DNA of 64,000 bases, taken from NCBI GenBank assembly GCA_947629785.1, contig CANRFB010000003.1, positions 1 through 64,000 of the forward strand, written 5' to 3'. Source of the DNA: an uncultured Clostridia bacterium. GTDB taxonomy: Bacteria > Bacillota > Clostridia > Oscillospirales > Ruminococcaceae. The notes under the pieces were generated by a model. The model searched no databases and had not been told where the DNA came from. It was given only the letters and a program-made list of their open reading frames with translations. The number at the start of each line of letters is the position of its first letter. Within the stretch, counting starts at the first letter, position 1. Of this stretch, positions 33,647-43,061 are shown piece by piece. Both the position numbers and the translations under genes were made by a program.

Positions 33647-35308
33647 ATGAAAAACTTTAAACGCTACGAAAAACGCTATTTTATGCCCCCCGAACCCTGC
33701 TATGACTGGGTGAAAAAGGAGAAGATCGACAAAGCCCCCACATGGTGTTCCGTTGACCTCCGCGACGGAAATCAGGCGCTTATTATCCCCATGTCTCTGG
33801 AGGAAAAGCTTGAATTCTGGAAATACCTTATAAAAGTCGGTTTCAAGGAGATAGAGATAGGTTTCCCCGCAGCAAGTGAAACGGAATTCGAGTTCTGCCG
33901 CACTCTTATCGAGAAGAACCTTATTCCCGATGATGTTACTATACAAGTCCTGACACAAAGCCGCGAACACATCATAGCAAAAACCTTTGAGGCTCTGAAA
34001 GGCTGCAGGAACGCCGTTGTTCACCTTTACAACAGCACTTCCGTGGCGCAGAGAGAACAGGTTTTCCGCAAATCCAAGCAGGAAATTATAGATATTGCCA
34101 CATTCGGCGCGAAGCTTTGCAAGGAGTACCGCGAAAAGACCGAGGGGAATTTCCGTTTTGAGTATTCTCCCGAAAGCTTTACGGGAACGGAACCCGAATT
34201 TGCCCTTGAGATATGCAACGCCGTTATAGACATCTGGCAGCCGTCGGAAAATGATAAGGTCATCATAAATCTTCCCGTTACCGTTGAGGAAAGTATGCCC
34301 CACGTTTACGCCTGTCAGGTTGAATATATGTGCAAGCACCTGAAAAACCGCGAGAATCTTATAATTTCCCTGCACCCCCACAATGACCGCGGCTGCGCTG
34401 TTTCCGACTCGGAAATGGGACTTCTTGCAGGCGCTGACCGCATAGAGGGAACGCTTTTCGGCAACGGCGAACGTACAGGCAACGTTGATATTGTCACTCT
34501 TGCCATGAATATGTTTACTCACGGCGTTGACCCGAAGCTTGATTTTTCAAATCTTCCCGAAATTACCGAGGCTTACGAAAGACTTACCCGTATGCGCGTT
34601 TATGAACGTCAGCCTTACAGCGGCGCACTGGTATTTGCGGCATTTTCGGGTTCACATCAGGACGCTATTGCAAAGGGCATGAAGTGGCGTGACGAAAAAG
34701 ACCCGAACCACTGGACTGTTCCGTACCTTGCCATCGATCCGAAAGACGTGGGCAGGGAATACGAGGGCGACGTTATCCGCATAAACAGCCAGTCGGGAAA
34801 AGGCGGTATCGGCTATCTTATGGAGCAGAAGTTCGGCATAGATATGCCGCCTAAAATGCGCGAGAACTTCGGTTATGCCGTCAAAAGCGTTTCCGACCAT
34901 GCTCACAAGGAACTTTTGCCCGACGAGATATACGATATTTTCAAGGAAAGATACCTTAACAAGACCGACTGCTTTACCGTGGACGAAGCACATTATGCCC
35001 AGAAAAACGGCATAACAGCCACCGTTACCATACTTAAAAACGGAAAGACCATCACCCGCGAAGCCAGCGGAAACGGACGTCTTGACGCAGTTTCAAACGC
35101 TGTCAAGGACGCTCTCGGCATAACATATACTATTACAACATATCAGGAACACGCCCTTGAACACGGTTCAAGTTCACAAGCATCGGCGTATGTGGGCATT
35201 GAAACGGCGGACGGCGTTTTCTGGGGCGCAGGCGTTCATACGGATATTATCGTCGCCTCTGTAAACGCGCTTGTTTCCGCTATCAACAACAGCGGGCTTG
35301 TAAAGTAA
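33647..35308 (+). CDS. leuA: 2-isopropylmalate synthase (LeuA, long yeast-like type)
   Basis: LeuA condenses acetyl-CoA with 2-oxoisovalerate, the first committed step of leucine synthesis. The 553-residue protein has an HMGL-like TIM barrel (TWCSVDLRDGNQAL, HPHNDRGCAVSDSE, GNGERTGNVDIVT) and a C-terminal LeuA allosteric domain that binds leucine. The N-terminal block RYFMPPEP and the length fit the TIGR00970 (yeast-type) class rather than the approximately 510-residue E. coli type. ATG at 33647 follows AAGGAAAG. It is preceded by a leucine T-box leader, and no leuBCD genes follow. Confidence 0.96.
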   Translation: MKNFKRYEKRYFMPPEPCYDWVKKEKIDKAPTWCSVDLRDGNQALIIPMSLEEKLEFWKYLIKVGFKEIEIGFPAASETEFEFCRTLIEKNLIPDDVTIQVLTQSREHIIAKTFEALKGCRNAVVHLYNSTSVAQREQVFRKSKQEIIDIATFGAKLCKEYREKTEGNFRFEYSPESFTGTEPEFALEICNAVIDIWQPSENDKVIINLPVTVEESMPHVYACQVEYMCKHLKNRENLIISLHPHNDRGCAVSDSEMGLLAGADRIEGTLFGNGERTGNVDIVTLAMNMFTHGVDPKLDFSNLPEITEAYERLTRMRVYERQPYSGALVFAAFSGSHQDAIAKGMKWRDEKDPNHWTVPYLAIDPKDVGREYEGDVIRINSQSGKGGIGYLMEQKFGIDMPPKMRENFGYAVKSVSDHAHKELLPDEIYDIFKERYLNKTDCFTVDEAHYAQKNGITATVTILKNGKTITREASGNGRLDAVSNAVKDALGITYTITTYQEHALEHGSSSQASAYVGIETADGVFWGAGVHTDIIVASVNALVSAINNSGLVK

Positions 35309-35310
35309 CA

Positions 35311-35486
35311 GAGGCAACACCGCGCAAAGACCGCCTTACGGCTTTGTCGCACATCTGCTTGCATATTTTCCGTCATATTGTCCGAAAATCCCTTGAAATA
35401 CACGAGTATTCCTGCGGGATTTTCAGCCAATCTGACAAAAAATCTGACGGCGCATCTGCACGACAACCTTTGTGCGGTACTGCCTC
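35311..35486. mobile_element. MITE-like palindromic element
   Basis: A 176-base element is bounded by 19-bp inverted ends (GAGGCAACACCGCGCAAAG at 35311-35329; inverted copy at 35468-35486, 16 of 19 matching). An inner GAAAATCCC/GGGATTTTC pairing (35384-35392 and 35416-35424) lets it fold as one long imperfect hairpin. It has no ORF. It lies between leuA and the terminator of the flippase gene. Part of its left end recurs at 27516-27542. Confidence 0.65.
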
Positions 35487-35488
35487 AT

Positions 35489-35524
35489 AAAAATGTGTTC
35501 GCTTAAACAGCGGACACATTTTTT
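35489..35524. terminator. bidirectional terminator
   Basis: AATGTGTTCGCT and AGCGGACACATT pair with one mismatch and have T/A runs on both sides. The TAA stop of the minus-strand flippase gene lies in the loop, so the upstream arm codes its last residues. Confidence 0.82.
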
Positions 35525-37047
35525 GCTGCATTGAGGGTGTTTGACCGTTTCTCCAAAAATTTCCTGTCAAGCTCGTACATTATAATGAAAATTATTGCCG
35601 CGGCGCAGAGGTAAATGACCGTTTCAAAAAATACCGAGGAGAAACTTATCAGCCTTGTCGCCGCCGATGCAAGCTGACAGCAGAAAAAGCAGAGTATGAA
35701 CGGTTTTACTATATACCCGCAGATGTCAAAAGGAACGCCCGAAGTCCTGCACACAAAAGCTATCCGCACTATATTGCTGTAAATGTTGCTTGCGTAATAG
35801 GAAATAAGTACGCCCGTAAATCCATACAGATTTACGAATATCACAACGCATACTATCCTTATAATGTACTCGCAAAGGCTGTTTAAGGTGGAAAAATTCT
35901 GCTTGCCCAGACCTTTTATTATGCCCTCTAAAACGATTTCCAGATAGATGAACGGCACAACGGGGAACATTTTTACAAGTGTTTCGCCCACAAGACTGTC
36001 GGCGGGGCAGAGAATTTCGCCGATGTTCTTTCCCGCTGTCAGCAGCATTCCCGATATGAAAAAGGAATACCGGAAAGCTCGGTCGAAAACCTTTTCTATA
36101 AGGCTTTTTACGCGGGAGGTGTTTGCGGCGGAATTTGCCCGCGCTATTTCTGGAATGATTATATTCGACAGGCTTGTGAGAATTACAGAGGGGAAGAACA
36201 CCGTGGGGATTATCATGGCTTCAAACATTCCGTACTCGCTCATTGCCCGTTCCGAAGAAGAATCGTGTTTCAGGAGCATTATGGGAACTAACGCTTCGTT
36301 TGCGGTGGACATTATCATCTGTACATATCCGCTTGCCACGATCGGCAGGGAAAGTTTAAGATATGCGGGAATTTTCGTTATCCGCGGGCAGGTTTCGGTC
36401 AGGGCTGTAAAACGCTTGTATTCCGCAGAATATTTCACCGCATAGTACATTCCGCTTACGGCTTCGCCTATGAGAATGGACGAGGCTATCATTATGTAAA
36501 CGCTAAGCCCTTTGTCAAGCAGAAACAGCGTTCCCGCCATGAGAGATGTCCATTTTGCAGCAAATTCTATAATATCCCCTATGCAGGGGACTTTTACATT
36601 TCGTATCCCGTTGAAATACCCTCTTATACATGAACCGAGGGCGGCAGGCGTCAGCGAAAGTGCGATTATCCTCACCGAAACAGCAAGTTCAGGCGCGCCG
36701 CCTGCCTTTTCAGATATGATGCGGGCAAGTCCTATGGAAATAATTGCAAATGTCATTGAAAGCGCGAGGGAAAATCCCAGAGAAAGCCGCATTATTCTGC
36801 GGACGTTGCCGTTCCCCGCGCCTATCTCCTCGGAAACGAATCTGCTGGTGGAAATGAATATATTCCCGTTGGCAAGCACCATTATAAAGCTGAAAAGCGA
36901 GAAGATAAGAGTCATTATCCCCACGGAAGCCGTTCCCAGCTTGTTGGAGATAAGAATGTTCATTAAAAGATCAAGTCCCTGCAAAAGAAACGACACAATA
37001 GTAAGTTTTGCGGTGTCTTTTGCGATACGGTTCATAAAAATTTTCAA
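35503..37047 (-). CDS. MATE/MurJ-superfamily flippase, SpoVB-like
   Basis: This 514-residue integral membrane protein has about 14 predicted helices and belongs to the oligosaccharide flippase/SpoVB branch of the MVF-MATE group (SNKLGTASVGIMTLIFSL; RGYFNGIRNVKVP). Such proteins flip lipid-linked saccharides or lipid II precursors, and SpoVB acts in spore cortex formation. The start is probably TTG at 37047, with GGGGGT six bases before it; the next in-frame ATG at 37035 is 18 bases from that site. It is divergent from murD. The substrate is not determined. Confidence 0.85.
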   Translation of the reverse strand: MKIFMNRIAKDTAKLTIVSFLLQGLDLLMNILISNKLGTASVGIMTLIFSLFSFIMVLANGNIFISTSRFVSEEIGAGNGNVRRIMRLSLGFSLALSMTFAIISIGLARIISEKAGGAPELAVSVRIIALSLTPAALGSCIRGYFNGIRNVKVPCIGDIIEFAAKWTSLMAGTLFLLDKGLSVYIMIASSILIGEAVSGMYYAVKYSAEYKRFTALTETCPRITKIPAYLKLSLPIVASGYVQMIMSTANEALVPIMLLKHDSSSERAMSEYGMFEAMIIPTVFFPSVILTSLSNIIIPEIARANSAANTSRVKSLIEKVFDRAFRYSFFISGMLLTAGKNIGEILCPADSLVGETLVKMFPVVPFIYLEIVLEGIIKGLGKQNFSTLNSLCEYIIRIVCVVIFVNLYGFTGVLISYYASNIYSNIVRIAFVCRTSGVPFDICGYIVKPFILCFFCCQLASAATRLISFSSVFFETVIYLCAAAIIFIIMYELDRKFLEKRSNTLNAAKNVSAV

Positions 37048-37107
37048 GGTTTTACCCCCATTTCTTAGTAATATTTATGAAAATAACTTAACTTTCTGTG
37101 TAATCTG

Positions 37108-37136
37108 TTGCTATTTCAGGAAGAATTGGATATAAT
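37108..37136 (+). promoter_or_regulatory. murD promoter
   Basis: TTGCTA (37108-37113) and TATAAT (37131-37136) have a 17-base spacer. Confidence 0.65.
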
Positions 37137-37169
37137 AAGATATGTATGCAAATATTGGCTTGGAGATGA

Positions 37170-38576
37170 ATGTTATTTATGTCAAAAACAAAAGCAGAGA
37201 GATTTTTTGACGATATAAGGGGTAAAAGCATCGCCTTTATCGGTATCGGAGTTTCAAACAACGATGTTATAAGAATGTTCCTGAAAAAAGGTCTGGACAT
37301 TACCGTCTGCGACAGACGCACCCGCGAAGAAGCGGGAGAAATTGCGGAGGAGTTCAAAGTATTGGGCGCTAAACTTGCTTTCGGGGAAAATTACCTTGAA
37401 ACCGCCTGCGGCTGCGATATAATCTTCCGCGCTCCCGGGGTGTATTACAATATTCCCGAACTTAAAGCGGCAAGAGAAGCGGGGAAAGTCGTTACTTCCG
37501 AAATGGAAGTGTTCTTTGAACTTTGCCCTTGCAAAATTTATGCAATAACGGGAACGGACGGCAAGACCACTACTACGACCATAATTTCCGAAGTCCTTGA
37601 GCGAAGCGGCAGAAAGGTACATAAGGGCGGAAATATCGGCAGGGCGCTTCTGCCGATAGTTGAGGAAATTGACGAAAACGACGCCGCTGTTGTGGAACTT
37701 TCAAGCTTCCAGCTTATCAGTATGCGCAGATCGCCCGACAGCGCGCTTATAACCAATATCTATCCCGATCATCTTAATGTACACAGTTCCATGCAGGAGT
37801 ATATCGATGCGAAAACCAATATTATTGCCCATCAGAACGCGTTTTCAAGAACAGTTCTCAATGCTGACAACGAGGACACCGCCATGCTGAAAGGATTGGT
37901 ACGCGGAAAGCTGAACTGGTTCAGCAGACAGAAAAAGCCTGACAGGGGAGCGTTCCTTGACGGCGACGGCTGGCTTTGCTATTATGAGGACAGAGTTACC
38001 GAACGCATTGTAAACAAAGACGAGATACGAATTCCCGGTATGCATAATGTGGAAAATTACCTTGCGGCGATAGCAATGCTTTACGGGGAAGTTCCCGTTT
38101 CTGCATTTGCGGAAACGGCGCGGGAGTTCGGCGGAGTGGAACACAGGATAGAATTTGTCCGCGAACTGGACGGAGTGAAATATTACAACGACAGTATTGC
38201 AACAAGCCCTGTCAGCGTAATTGCGGGACTGAATTCTTTCGGACGTCGGATAATCGTAATTGCGGGCGGTTCCGACAAGAAGCTTGACTATAATCAGCTT
38301 GCCGAACCTATCAATAAATATGTGAAAACTCTCGTTCTCCTTGGTCAGACAGCCGATAAGATAGAGGAAGCGGTAAAGAATTATCCTGATTATGATGAAG
38401 ATAACTGCCGCATTATCCGTGTAAAGACCATGGAAGAAGCCGTTGAGGCGGCAAGAATGTCCGCGGAAACTGGAGATGTTGTTTCACTTTCCCCTGCAAG
38501 CGCAAGTTTTGATATGTATAAGAATTTTGAGGAGCGGGGACGGCATTATAAAAGTATCGTAAACGCTCTTGAATAA
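37170..38576 (+). CDS. murD: UDP-N-acetylmuramoyl-L-alanine-D-glutamate ligase
   Basis: MurD adds D-glutamate to UDP-MurNAc-L-Ala in cytoplasmic peptidoglycan precursor synthesis. The 468-residue protein has the N-terminal Rossmann-like domain (GIGVSNNDVI), the Mur ligase ATP loop GTDGKTTTTT (near residue 130), NIYPDHLNVHSSM and the C-terminal domain (GGSDKKLDYNQL). ATG at 37170 has GGAG four bases upstream; ATG at 37179 is possible. It stands outside any division/cell wall cluster and is followed by peptidase genes 14 bases later. Confidence 0.95.
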   Translation: MLFMSKTKAERFFDDIRGKSIAFIGIGVSNNDVIRMFLKKGLDITVCDRRTREEAGEIAEEFKVLGAKLAFGENYLETACGCDIIFRAPGVYYNIPELKAAREAGKVVTSEMEVFFELCPCKIYAITGTDGKTTTTTIISEVLERSGRKVHKGGNIGRALLPIVEEIDENDAAVVELSSFQLISMRRSPDSALITNIYPDHLNVHSSMQEYIDAKTNIIAHQNAFSRTVLNADNEDTAMLKGLVRGKLNWFSRQKKPDRGAFLDGDGWLCYYEDRVTERIVNKDEIRIPGMHNVENYLAAIAMLYGEVPVSAFAETAREFGGVEHRIEFVRELDGVKYYNDSIATSPVSVIAGLNSFGRRIIVIAGGSDKKLDYNQLAEPINKYVKTLVLLGQTADKIEEAVKNYPDYDEDNCRIIRVKTMEEAVEAARMSAETGDVVSLSPASASFDMYKNFEERGRHYKSIVNALE

Positions 38577-38590
38577 AGGAATGAAATAAA

Positions 38591-39601
38591 ATGGATCTGA
38601 ACAAGACTATAATGTCTCTTTGCCTTGCGAAAGGCGTTTCGGGGGACGAATCCGAAGCGGCGGAACTTGCCCTTTCCATGCTGAAAGAGTATACGGACGA
38701 CTGCTGTATCAAAAACGGCAATGTTATCGGGCATTTCGGCGTTAAGGGGAAGAAGCCCCACGTTCTTATTGACGCCCACATCGACCAGATAGGACTTGTG
38801 GTAACGCATATCACGGAGGACGGTTTTCTGAAAATTTCCAACTGCGGCGGTATTGACAGGCGTATTCTTGCGGCACAGCAGGTAGTCGTTATGGGAAATG
38901 TTCCGGTAAACGGCGTTATATGTTCCGTTCCGCCCCATCTGGAAACGGACGAAAGCAAAGTTCCCGAAATGGCGGATATCTGCATTGATGTGGGAATGTC
39001 AAAAGAACAGGCGGAAAAGGTCATTTCCCTTGGCGATAAAATAGTTTTCGCACCGCACTGCGAAAAGCTTCTTGGCGACCGTATAAGCGGAACTTCCCTT
39101 GACGACAGATGCGGCGTTGCGGCTGTTCTCAGAGCAATGGATATTGTAAAGGATAAAGCTTTACAGTGTGAAGTAACAGTGCTGTTTTCCACACAGGAAG
39201 AAGTGGGGGAGCGGGGCGCGAAAATCGCGGCTTTTGACATTGACCCAGATATTGCCCTTGCGGTAGACGTAAGTTTTGCGCTGACTTCGGACGATTCGGA
39301 ACTGAAATGCGGCAAAATGGGCAAAGGCTGTATGATAGGATTTTCTCCCGTGCTTGACAGGGGGCTTTCGGAACAGTTCAGGGAAATTGCTGTCGGAAAG
39401 GAATTGCCATATCAGACAGAAGTAATGAGCGGTACAACGGGAACGAATGCGGACAGATTTTCGGTGAACCGAGGCGGCGCGAAAGCGGTGACTTTGTCCA
39501 TACCATTAAAGTATATGCACACTCCCGCGGAAGTTATTTCTGTTTCGGACGTGGAAAATACCGCACGGCTTATTGCCGCGTATCTTGAGGAGGTAAAGTG
39601 A
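38591..39601 (+). CDS. M42 family metallopeptidase (FrvX/TET-like aminopeptidase), first copy
   Basis: The 336-residue protein has M42 signatures: IDAHIDQIGLVV (first metal His and catalytic Asp), GTSLDDRCGVAAVL (bridging Asp), STQEEVGERGAKIAAF (catalytic Glu pair) and a late HTPAEVISVSDVENT (metal His). M42 enzymes are cytosolic dinuclear-metal aminopeptidases or glucanases that form tetrahedral assemblies and digest short peptides. ATG at 38591 follows AAAGGAATG. It overlaps the next M42 gene by one base. Confidence 0.92.
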   Translation: MDLNKTIMSLCLAKGVSGDESEAAELALSMLKEYTDDCCIKNGNVIGHFGVKGKKPHVLIDAHIDQIGLVVTHITEDGFLKISNCGGIDRRILAAQQVVVMGNVPVNGVICSVPPHLETDESKVPEMADICIDVGMSKEQAEKVISLGDKIVFAPHCEKLLGDRISGTSLDDRCGVAAVLRAMDIVKDKALQCEVTVLFSTQEEVGERGAKIAAFDIDPDIALAVDVSFALTSDDSELKCGKMGKGCMIGFSPVLDRGLSEQFREIAVGKELPYQTEVMSGTTGTNADRFSVNRGGAKAVTLSIPLKYMHTPAEVISVSDVENTARLIAAYLEEVK

Positions 39602-40623
39602 TGGATAAGAAGTTTCTGAAAGAACTTTGCCTTATAGACGGAACTTCGGGCGATGAGGACAAAGTCCGCGGGTATATAATTTCAAAGATAAAGGACTTCT
39701 GCGAATACAATGTTGACCCGCTGGGAAATATTATTGCCGAAAAAAAAGGCGCGGGCAGGGCAAAAAACAAGGTAATGGTTTCTGCGCATATGGACGAGGT
39801 GGGAATGATAGTAACTTCCGTGAAAGCGGACGGAACGCTGACGCTTTCCGCAGTTGGGGGAATTGACCCCCGCGTTGCCATAGGCAGACCCGTAGCTGTG
39901 GGCGACAGCGGAATTTGCGGCGTTATCGGCTCGAAAGCCGTCCACAACATGACAGATGAGGAAAAGAAAACTGCTCCGAAGTTCACAACAATATATGCGG
40001 ACATCGGAGCGGCGGACAAGGAAGAAGCGGAAAAGTACGTTCAGCCCGGAGACAGAGTGTATTTCAAGTCGGAATTCGGCATAACGGAGGACGGTTTCGT
40101 CAGCGGAAAGGCAATTGACGACCGCTTCGGCTGTGCGGCTATGATTGAAATGATTCGTTCGGAACTGCCTTATGACTGCACTTTTACATTTGTGGTTCAG
40201 GAAGAAGTTGGCTTGCGTGGTTCGAGAACTGCGGCGTTTGCCGTTGACCCGGACTTTGCCATAGTTCTTGAATCCACCACCGCGGCGGATATTCCTCTTG
40301 CGGAGGGCGAAAAACGCTGCTGCGAACTGGGAAAAGGCGCGGTAGTTTCCTATATGGACCGTTCAACTATCTATGACAAGGAATTGTACAGGCTTTCTAA
40401 GGAAACGGCTTCGGAGAACGGCATAAATTGGCAGACAAAAACAATGGTGGCAGGCGGCAACGACAGCGGCGCGATACACATTTCAAAGGGCGGCGTTCGG
40501 ACAATTGCCATCTCCGCGCCGTGCAGGTATCTCCATTCACCCGTTTGTGCCGCAAGATTTTCCGATCTTGAGGATTGCGAAAAGCTTGCAAAGGCAATGT
40601 TAGAAAAGATGTGTCAGCTTTGA
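39601..40623 (+). CDS. M42 family metallopeptidase, second copy
   Basis: This 340-residue paralogue has SAHMDEVGMIV, GKAIDDRFGCAAMIE, VVQEEVGLRGSRTAAF and PCRYLHSPVCAARFSD, so all metal and catalytic positions are conserved. The ATG at 39601 overlaps the previous TGA as TGATG, with GAGGAGG seven bases upstream. The two neighbouring copies may build a mixed-subunit complex or have different substrate ranges; that is inference. Confidence 0.92.
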   Translation: MDKKFLKELCLIDGTSGDEDKVRGYIISKIKDFCEYNVDPLGNIIAEKKGAGRAKNKVMVSAHMDEVGMIVTSVKADGTLTLSAVGGIDPRVAIGRPVAVGDSGICGVIGSKAVHNMTDEEKKTAPKFTTIYADIGAADKEEAEKYVQPGDRVYFKSEFGITEDGFVSGKAIDDRFGCAAMIEMIRSELPYDCTFTFVVQEEVGLRGSRTAAFAVDPDFAIVLESTTAADIPLAEGEKRCCELGKGAVVSYMDRSTIYDKELYRLSKETASENGINWQTKTMVAGGNDSGAIHISKGGVRTIAISAPCRYLHSPVCAARFSDLEDCEKLAKAMLEKMCQL

Positions 40624-41348
40624 TAAAACGCATTTATGACGGAATTTCCGAACGTCTCACCGACAGCTATTACGGAAAAAAGATAAAAGCGGCGTTCCTT
40701 GCTTACGGAGCGGCTTATGATTTCTGTAAATTCTACGCCTGCGATTGTGACGGATGTTCGGGAACGGTTCATATATACAATTCTTCAATGGTAATTGACG
40801 GAAACTGCGATCCCGAAGATATTCTTATTCTTGTCCATATGGCAAAGCCCGTTACCATAGAAGTGTCAGACGATCATGCTTTACAATTGCCGGACGATTA
40901 CAAACGCCGAAGCAGAACGCTTTTTATGGGAAAATCGGGAGAAACGGACATTCTGGAAAGCGATATTGCCGCGGACAGCAATTTTGAAGAATGTTATGCT
41001 ATTCTTAAAGAAAGTTTTGAGGATTTCGGAAGTTTTGACCAATGGTATGTGGACATTTCACATAGGATAAGGCATGGAGTTTCCGGACTGTATCTGTGGA
41101 ACAGCACAACGGTTACGAAATGTTTTGATATTGACGGATTTGTATTTGTTTCGGGAATTGCAACTGCCGGAAGGAACAGAGGCAAAGGCTGTGCGCGGCG
41201 TGTCCTGCGCTGCCTTGCGGAAAAGTTTGAAAAAGAAAGAAAGAATTTATATTTGTTTGCCCTTGAACACAGGCGGACGTTTTACGAGTCTATCGGTTTC
41301 GTTCCTGTGGGCGGGGACATATTGTACGAACGGAAAGGTGATTTTTAA
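40620..41348 (+). CDS. GNAT family N-acetyltransferase
   Basis: The protein of about 242 residues has an N-terminal region without a recognised motif and a C-terminal GNAT domain with the acetyl-CoA loop RNRGKGCARRVLRCL and the late FYESIGFVPVG. The start is unclear. TTG at 40620 overlaps the upstream TGA in the classic TTGA way, and GTG at 40611 is in frame, but neither has a strong Shine-Dalgarno. Its stop overlaps the next ATG (TAATG), so it is translated within this tight cluster. The substrate is unknown. Confidence 0.8.
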   Translation: MIKRIYDGISERLTDSYYGKKIKAAFLAYGAAYDFCKFYACDCDGCSGTVHIYNSSMVIDGNCDPEDILILVHMAKPVTIEVSDDHALQLPDDYKRRSRTLFMGKSGETDILESDIAADSNFEECYAILKESFEDFGSFDQWYVDISHRIRHGVSGLYLWNSTTVTKCFDIDGFVFVSGIATAGRNRGKGCARRVLRCLAEKFEKERKNLYLFALEHRRTFYESIGFVPVGGDILYERKGDF

Positions 41349-42646
41349 TGGCAGAAATATTTGACCCAAAGCCTGCGGTACAGAAAGGCTTTGAAATTGA
41401 TGAAAGAATACTCAGGCTTGCGGAGAAAGCGGAGGAAAGCTGCGCGGAGAGATTTGCGGAGATAGACAGGACCGCTCGGGTAAACGGCGAAAAAGTTCTG
41501 AAAGCGTTTATCGACAATAAAGTCAGCGCGGCTTGCATGACAGGAACTGCGGGTTACGGTTACGGAGATGTGGGACGTGATACGCTTGACGCGGTTTATG
41601 CTCAGATATTCGGCGGCGAGGACGCGCTTGTGCGGCATAATTTCGTTTCGGGAACGCACGCGCTTACCTGTGCGCTTTTCGGCGTTCTGCGAAGCGGTGA
41701 CAAGCTTGTGAGCCTGACAGGTTCTCCATATGATACTCTTGAAGAAGTTATCGGCATAAGAGGCAAGGGAAACGGTTCACTTGCGGACTTCGGAGTCTCC
41801 TATGATCAGGTTGAACTTCTTCCCGACGGCAAGCCCGACCTTGCAGAGATATTCAACAAGGCAAAAGACGCTAAAGTGGCTTACATACAGCGTTCAAGAG
41901 GATATTCCCTCCGTCCCGCTCTCACGGTGGACGGAATTGCCGAACTTGTAAAAGCCGCTAAGGGTGCAAATCCGAATATTTACGTTATTGTAGATAACTG
42001 CTACGGTGAGTTTGTGGAAAGTAAAGAGCCTTTACAGGCAGGAGCAGACCTGATAGTGGGTTCGCTTATAAAAAATCCCGGCGCGGGGATCGCAGAAACA
42101 GGCGGTTATATTGCAGGAAGCAAAAAGCTTGTGGAACAGTGCGCTTATCGCCTTACCTGCGTTGGAATGGGCAAGGAAGTCGGCTGTTCTCTGAATCAGA
42201 ACAAGTCAATGTATCAGGGAATTTTCTTTGCGCCCGAAGTTGTGGCAAACGCGCTTAAAACGGCAGTTTTTACGGAAGAAATAATGTCGCTCTGTCACTT
42301 TAAATGCTATCCCGAAAAGGGGGAAAAGCGGGGGGACATCATAACCGCCGTTCTTATGAAAGACAAGGAAAGCCTTATAGCTTTCTGTCAGGGTGTGCAG
42401 AAAGGTTCACCCGTTGACAGCTATGTTCTTCCCGAGCCTTGGGATATGCCGGGATATGATTCGCAGGTTATAATGGCTGCGGGAACGTTTAACACCGGTT
42501 CTTCAATAGAACTTTCGGCAGACGCGCCGCTTCGTGAACCGTTTGCGGCATACGTTCAGGGCGGACTTACATTTGCAGCGGGCAGAATGGGCATTCTTAC
42601 CGCTTTGCAGGAAATGTTTGACAGGCATTGTCTGAAATTGTTCTGA
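41348..42646 (+). CDS. YnbB/aluminium-resistance family PLP-dependent lyase (methionine gamma-lyase-like)
   Basis: The 432-residue protein belongs to the Cys/Met-metabolism PLP superfamily branch annotated as the aluminium resistance or methionine gamma-lyase family (YnbB). Seen are the N-terminal GYGYGDVGRD, the PLP-binding VDNCYGEFVE and the Schiff-base Lys in GSLIKNPGAG. The exact reaction is not established. It shares one base with the acetyltransferase gene and ends about 30 bases before the gatC promoter. Confidence 0.88.
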   Translation: MAEIFDPKPAVQKGFEIDERILRLAEKAEESCAERFAEIDRTARVNGEKVLKAFIDNKVSAACMTGTAGYGYGDVGRDTLDAVYAQIFGGEDALVRHNFVSGTHALTCALFGVLRSGDKLVSLTGSPYDTLEEVIGIRGKGNGSLADFGVSYDQVELLPDGKPDLAEIFNKAKDAKVAYIQRSRGYSLRPALTVDGIAELVKAAKGANPNIYVIVDNCYGEFVESKEPLQAGADLIVGSLIKNPGAGIAETGGYIAGSKKLVEQCAYRLTCVGMGKEVGCSLNQNKSMYQGIFFAPEVVANALKTAVFTEEIMSLCHFKCYPEKGEKRGDIITAVLMKDKESLIAFCQGVQKGSPVDSYVLPEPWDMPGYDSQVIMAAGTFNTGSSIELSADAPLREPFAAYVQGGLTFAAGRMGILTALQEMFDRHCLKLF

Positions 42647-42677
42647 TGGCTTTTCGGGAAAAATTCTGAAAATACTG

Positions 42678-42706
42678 TTGCAAAATTTCGGGGTATGTGG
42701 TATAAT
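42678..42706 (+). promoter_or_regulatory. gatCAB promoter
   Basis: TTGCAA (42678-42683) and TATAAT (42701-42706) have a 17-base spacer and an extended TGG. Confidence 0.78.
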
Positions 42707-42761
42707 ATACTTTGTATTTAGTAATTTTCCTGTAATTTTATTCGGAAATGAGGTAAAAGCT

Positions 42762-43040
42762 ATGGATCTGGAAATGGTCAGATACCTTTCACAGCTTGGA
42801 AAACTCAGCTTCACCGACGATGAACTGAAAAAAGCTGCCGAGGATATGACAAGCATTATCGAAATTATGGACACTATCAAAGAAATTGACATTGTTTACG
42901 ATCCTTTAAAGGATAATCACAACGTTTACCTTGGCGGTCTGAGAAAAGACGAGGCTATGGATTCTTTCCCGACGGAAAAGATCCTCAAGAACGCCGTAAA
43001 CAGCGAGAACTGCTTTGTAGTTCCGAAAGTTGTGGAATAA
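42762..43040 (+). CDS. gatC: Asp-tRNA(Asn)/Glu-tRNA(Gln) amidotransferase subunit C
   Basis: GatC is the 92-residue stabilising subunit that wraps around GatA and GatB. The protein starts MDLEMVRYLSQLGKLSF and has the typical ending with a conserved LRKDEA block. ATG at 42762 follows GAGGT; the frame continues upstream through the promoter and cannot be all coding. It is the first gene of gatCAB-small ORF-aspS. Confidence 0.93.
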   Translation: MDLEMVRYLSQLGKLSFTDDELKKAAEDMTSIIEIMDTIKEIDIVYDPLKDNHNVYLGGLRKDEAMDSFPTEKILKNAVNSENCFVVPKVVE

Positions 43041-43061
43041 TTCGGAAAGGTGTGTAAACTT

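Noticed and set aside
33590-34522. 310-codon open frame on the minus strand
   Set aside because: It is antisense to leuA and reads through the T-box terminator; no domain is recognisable.
38413-39324. 303-codon open frame on the minus strand
   Set aside because: It is antisense to murD and the first M42 peptidase gene; low-complexity Ser-rich product.
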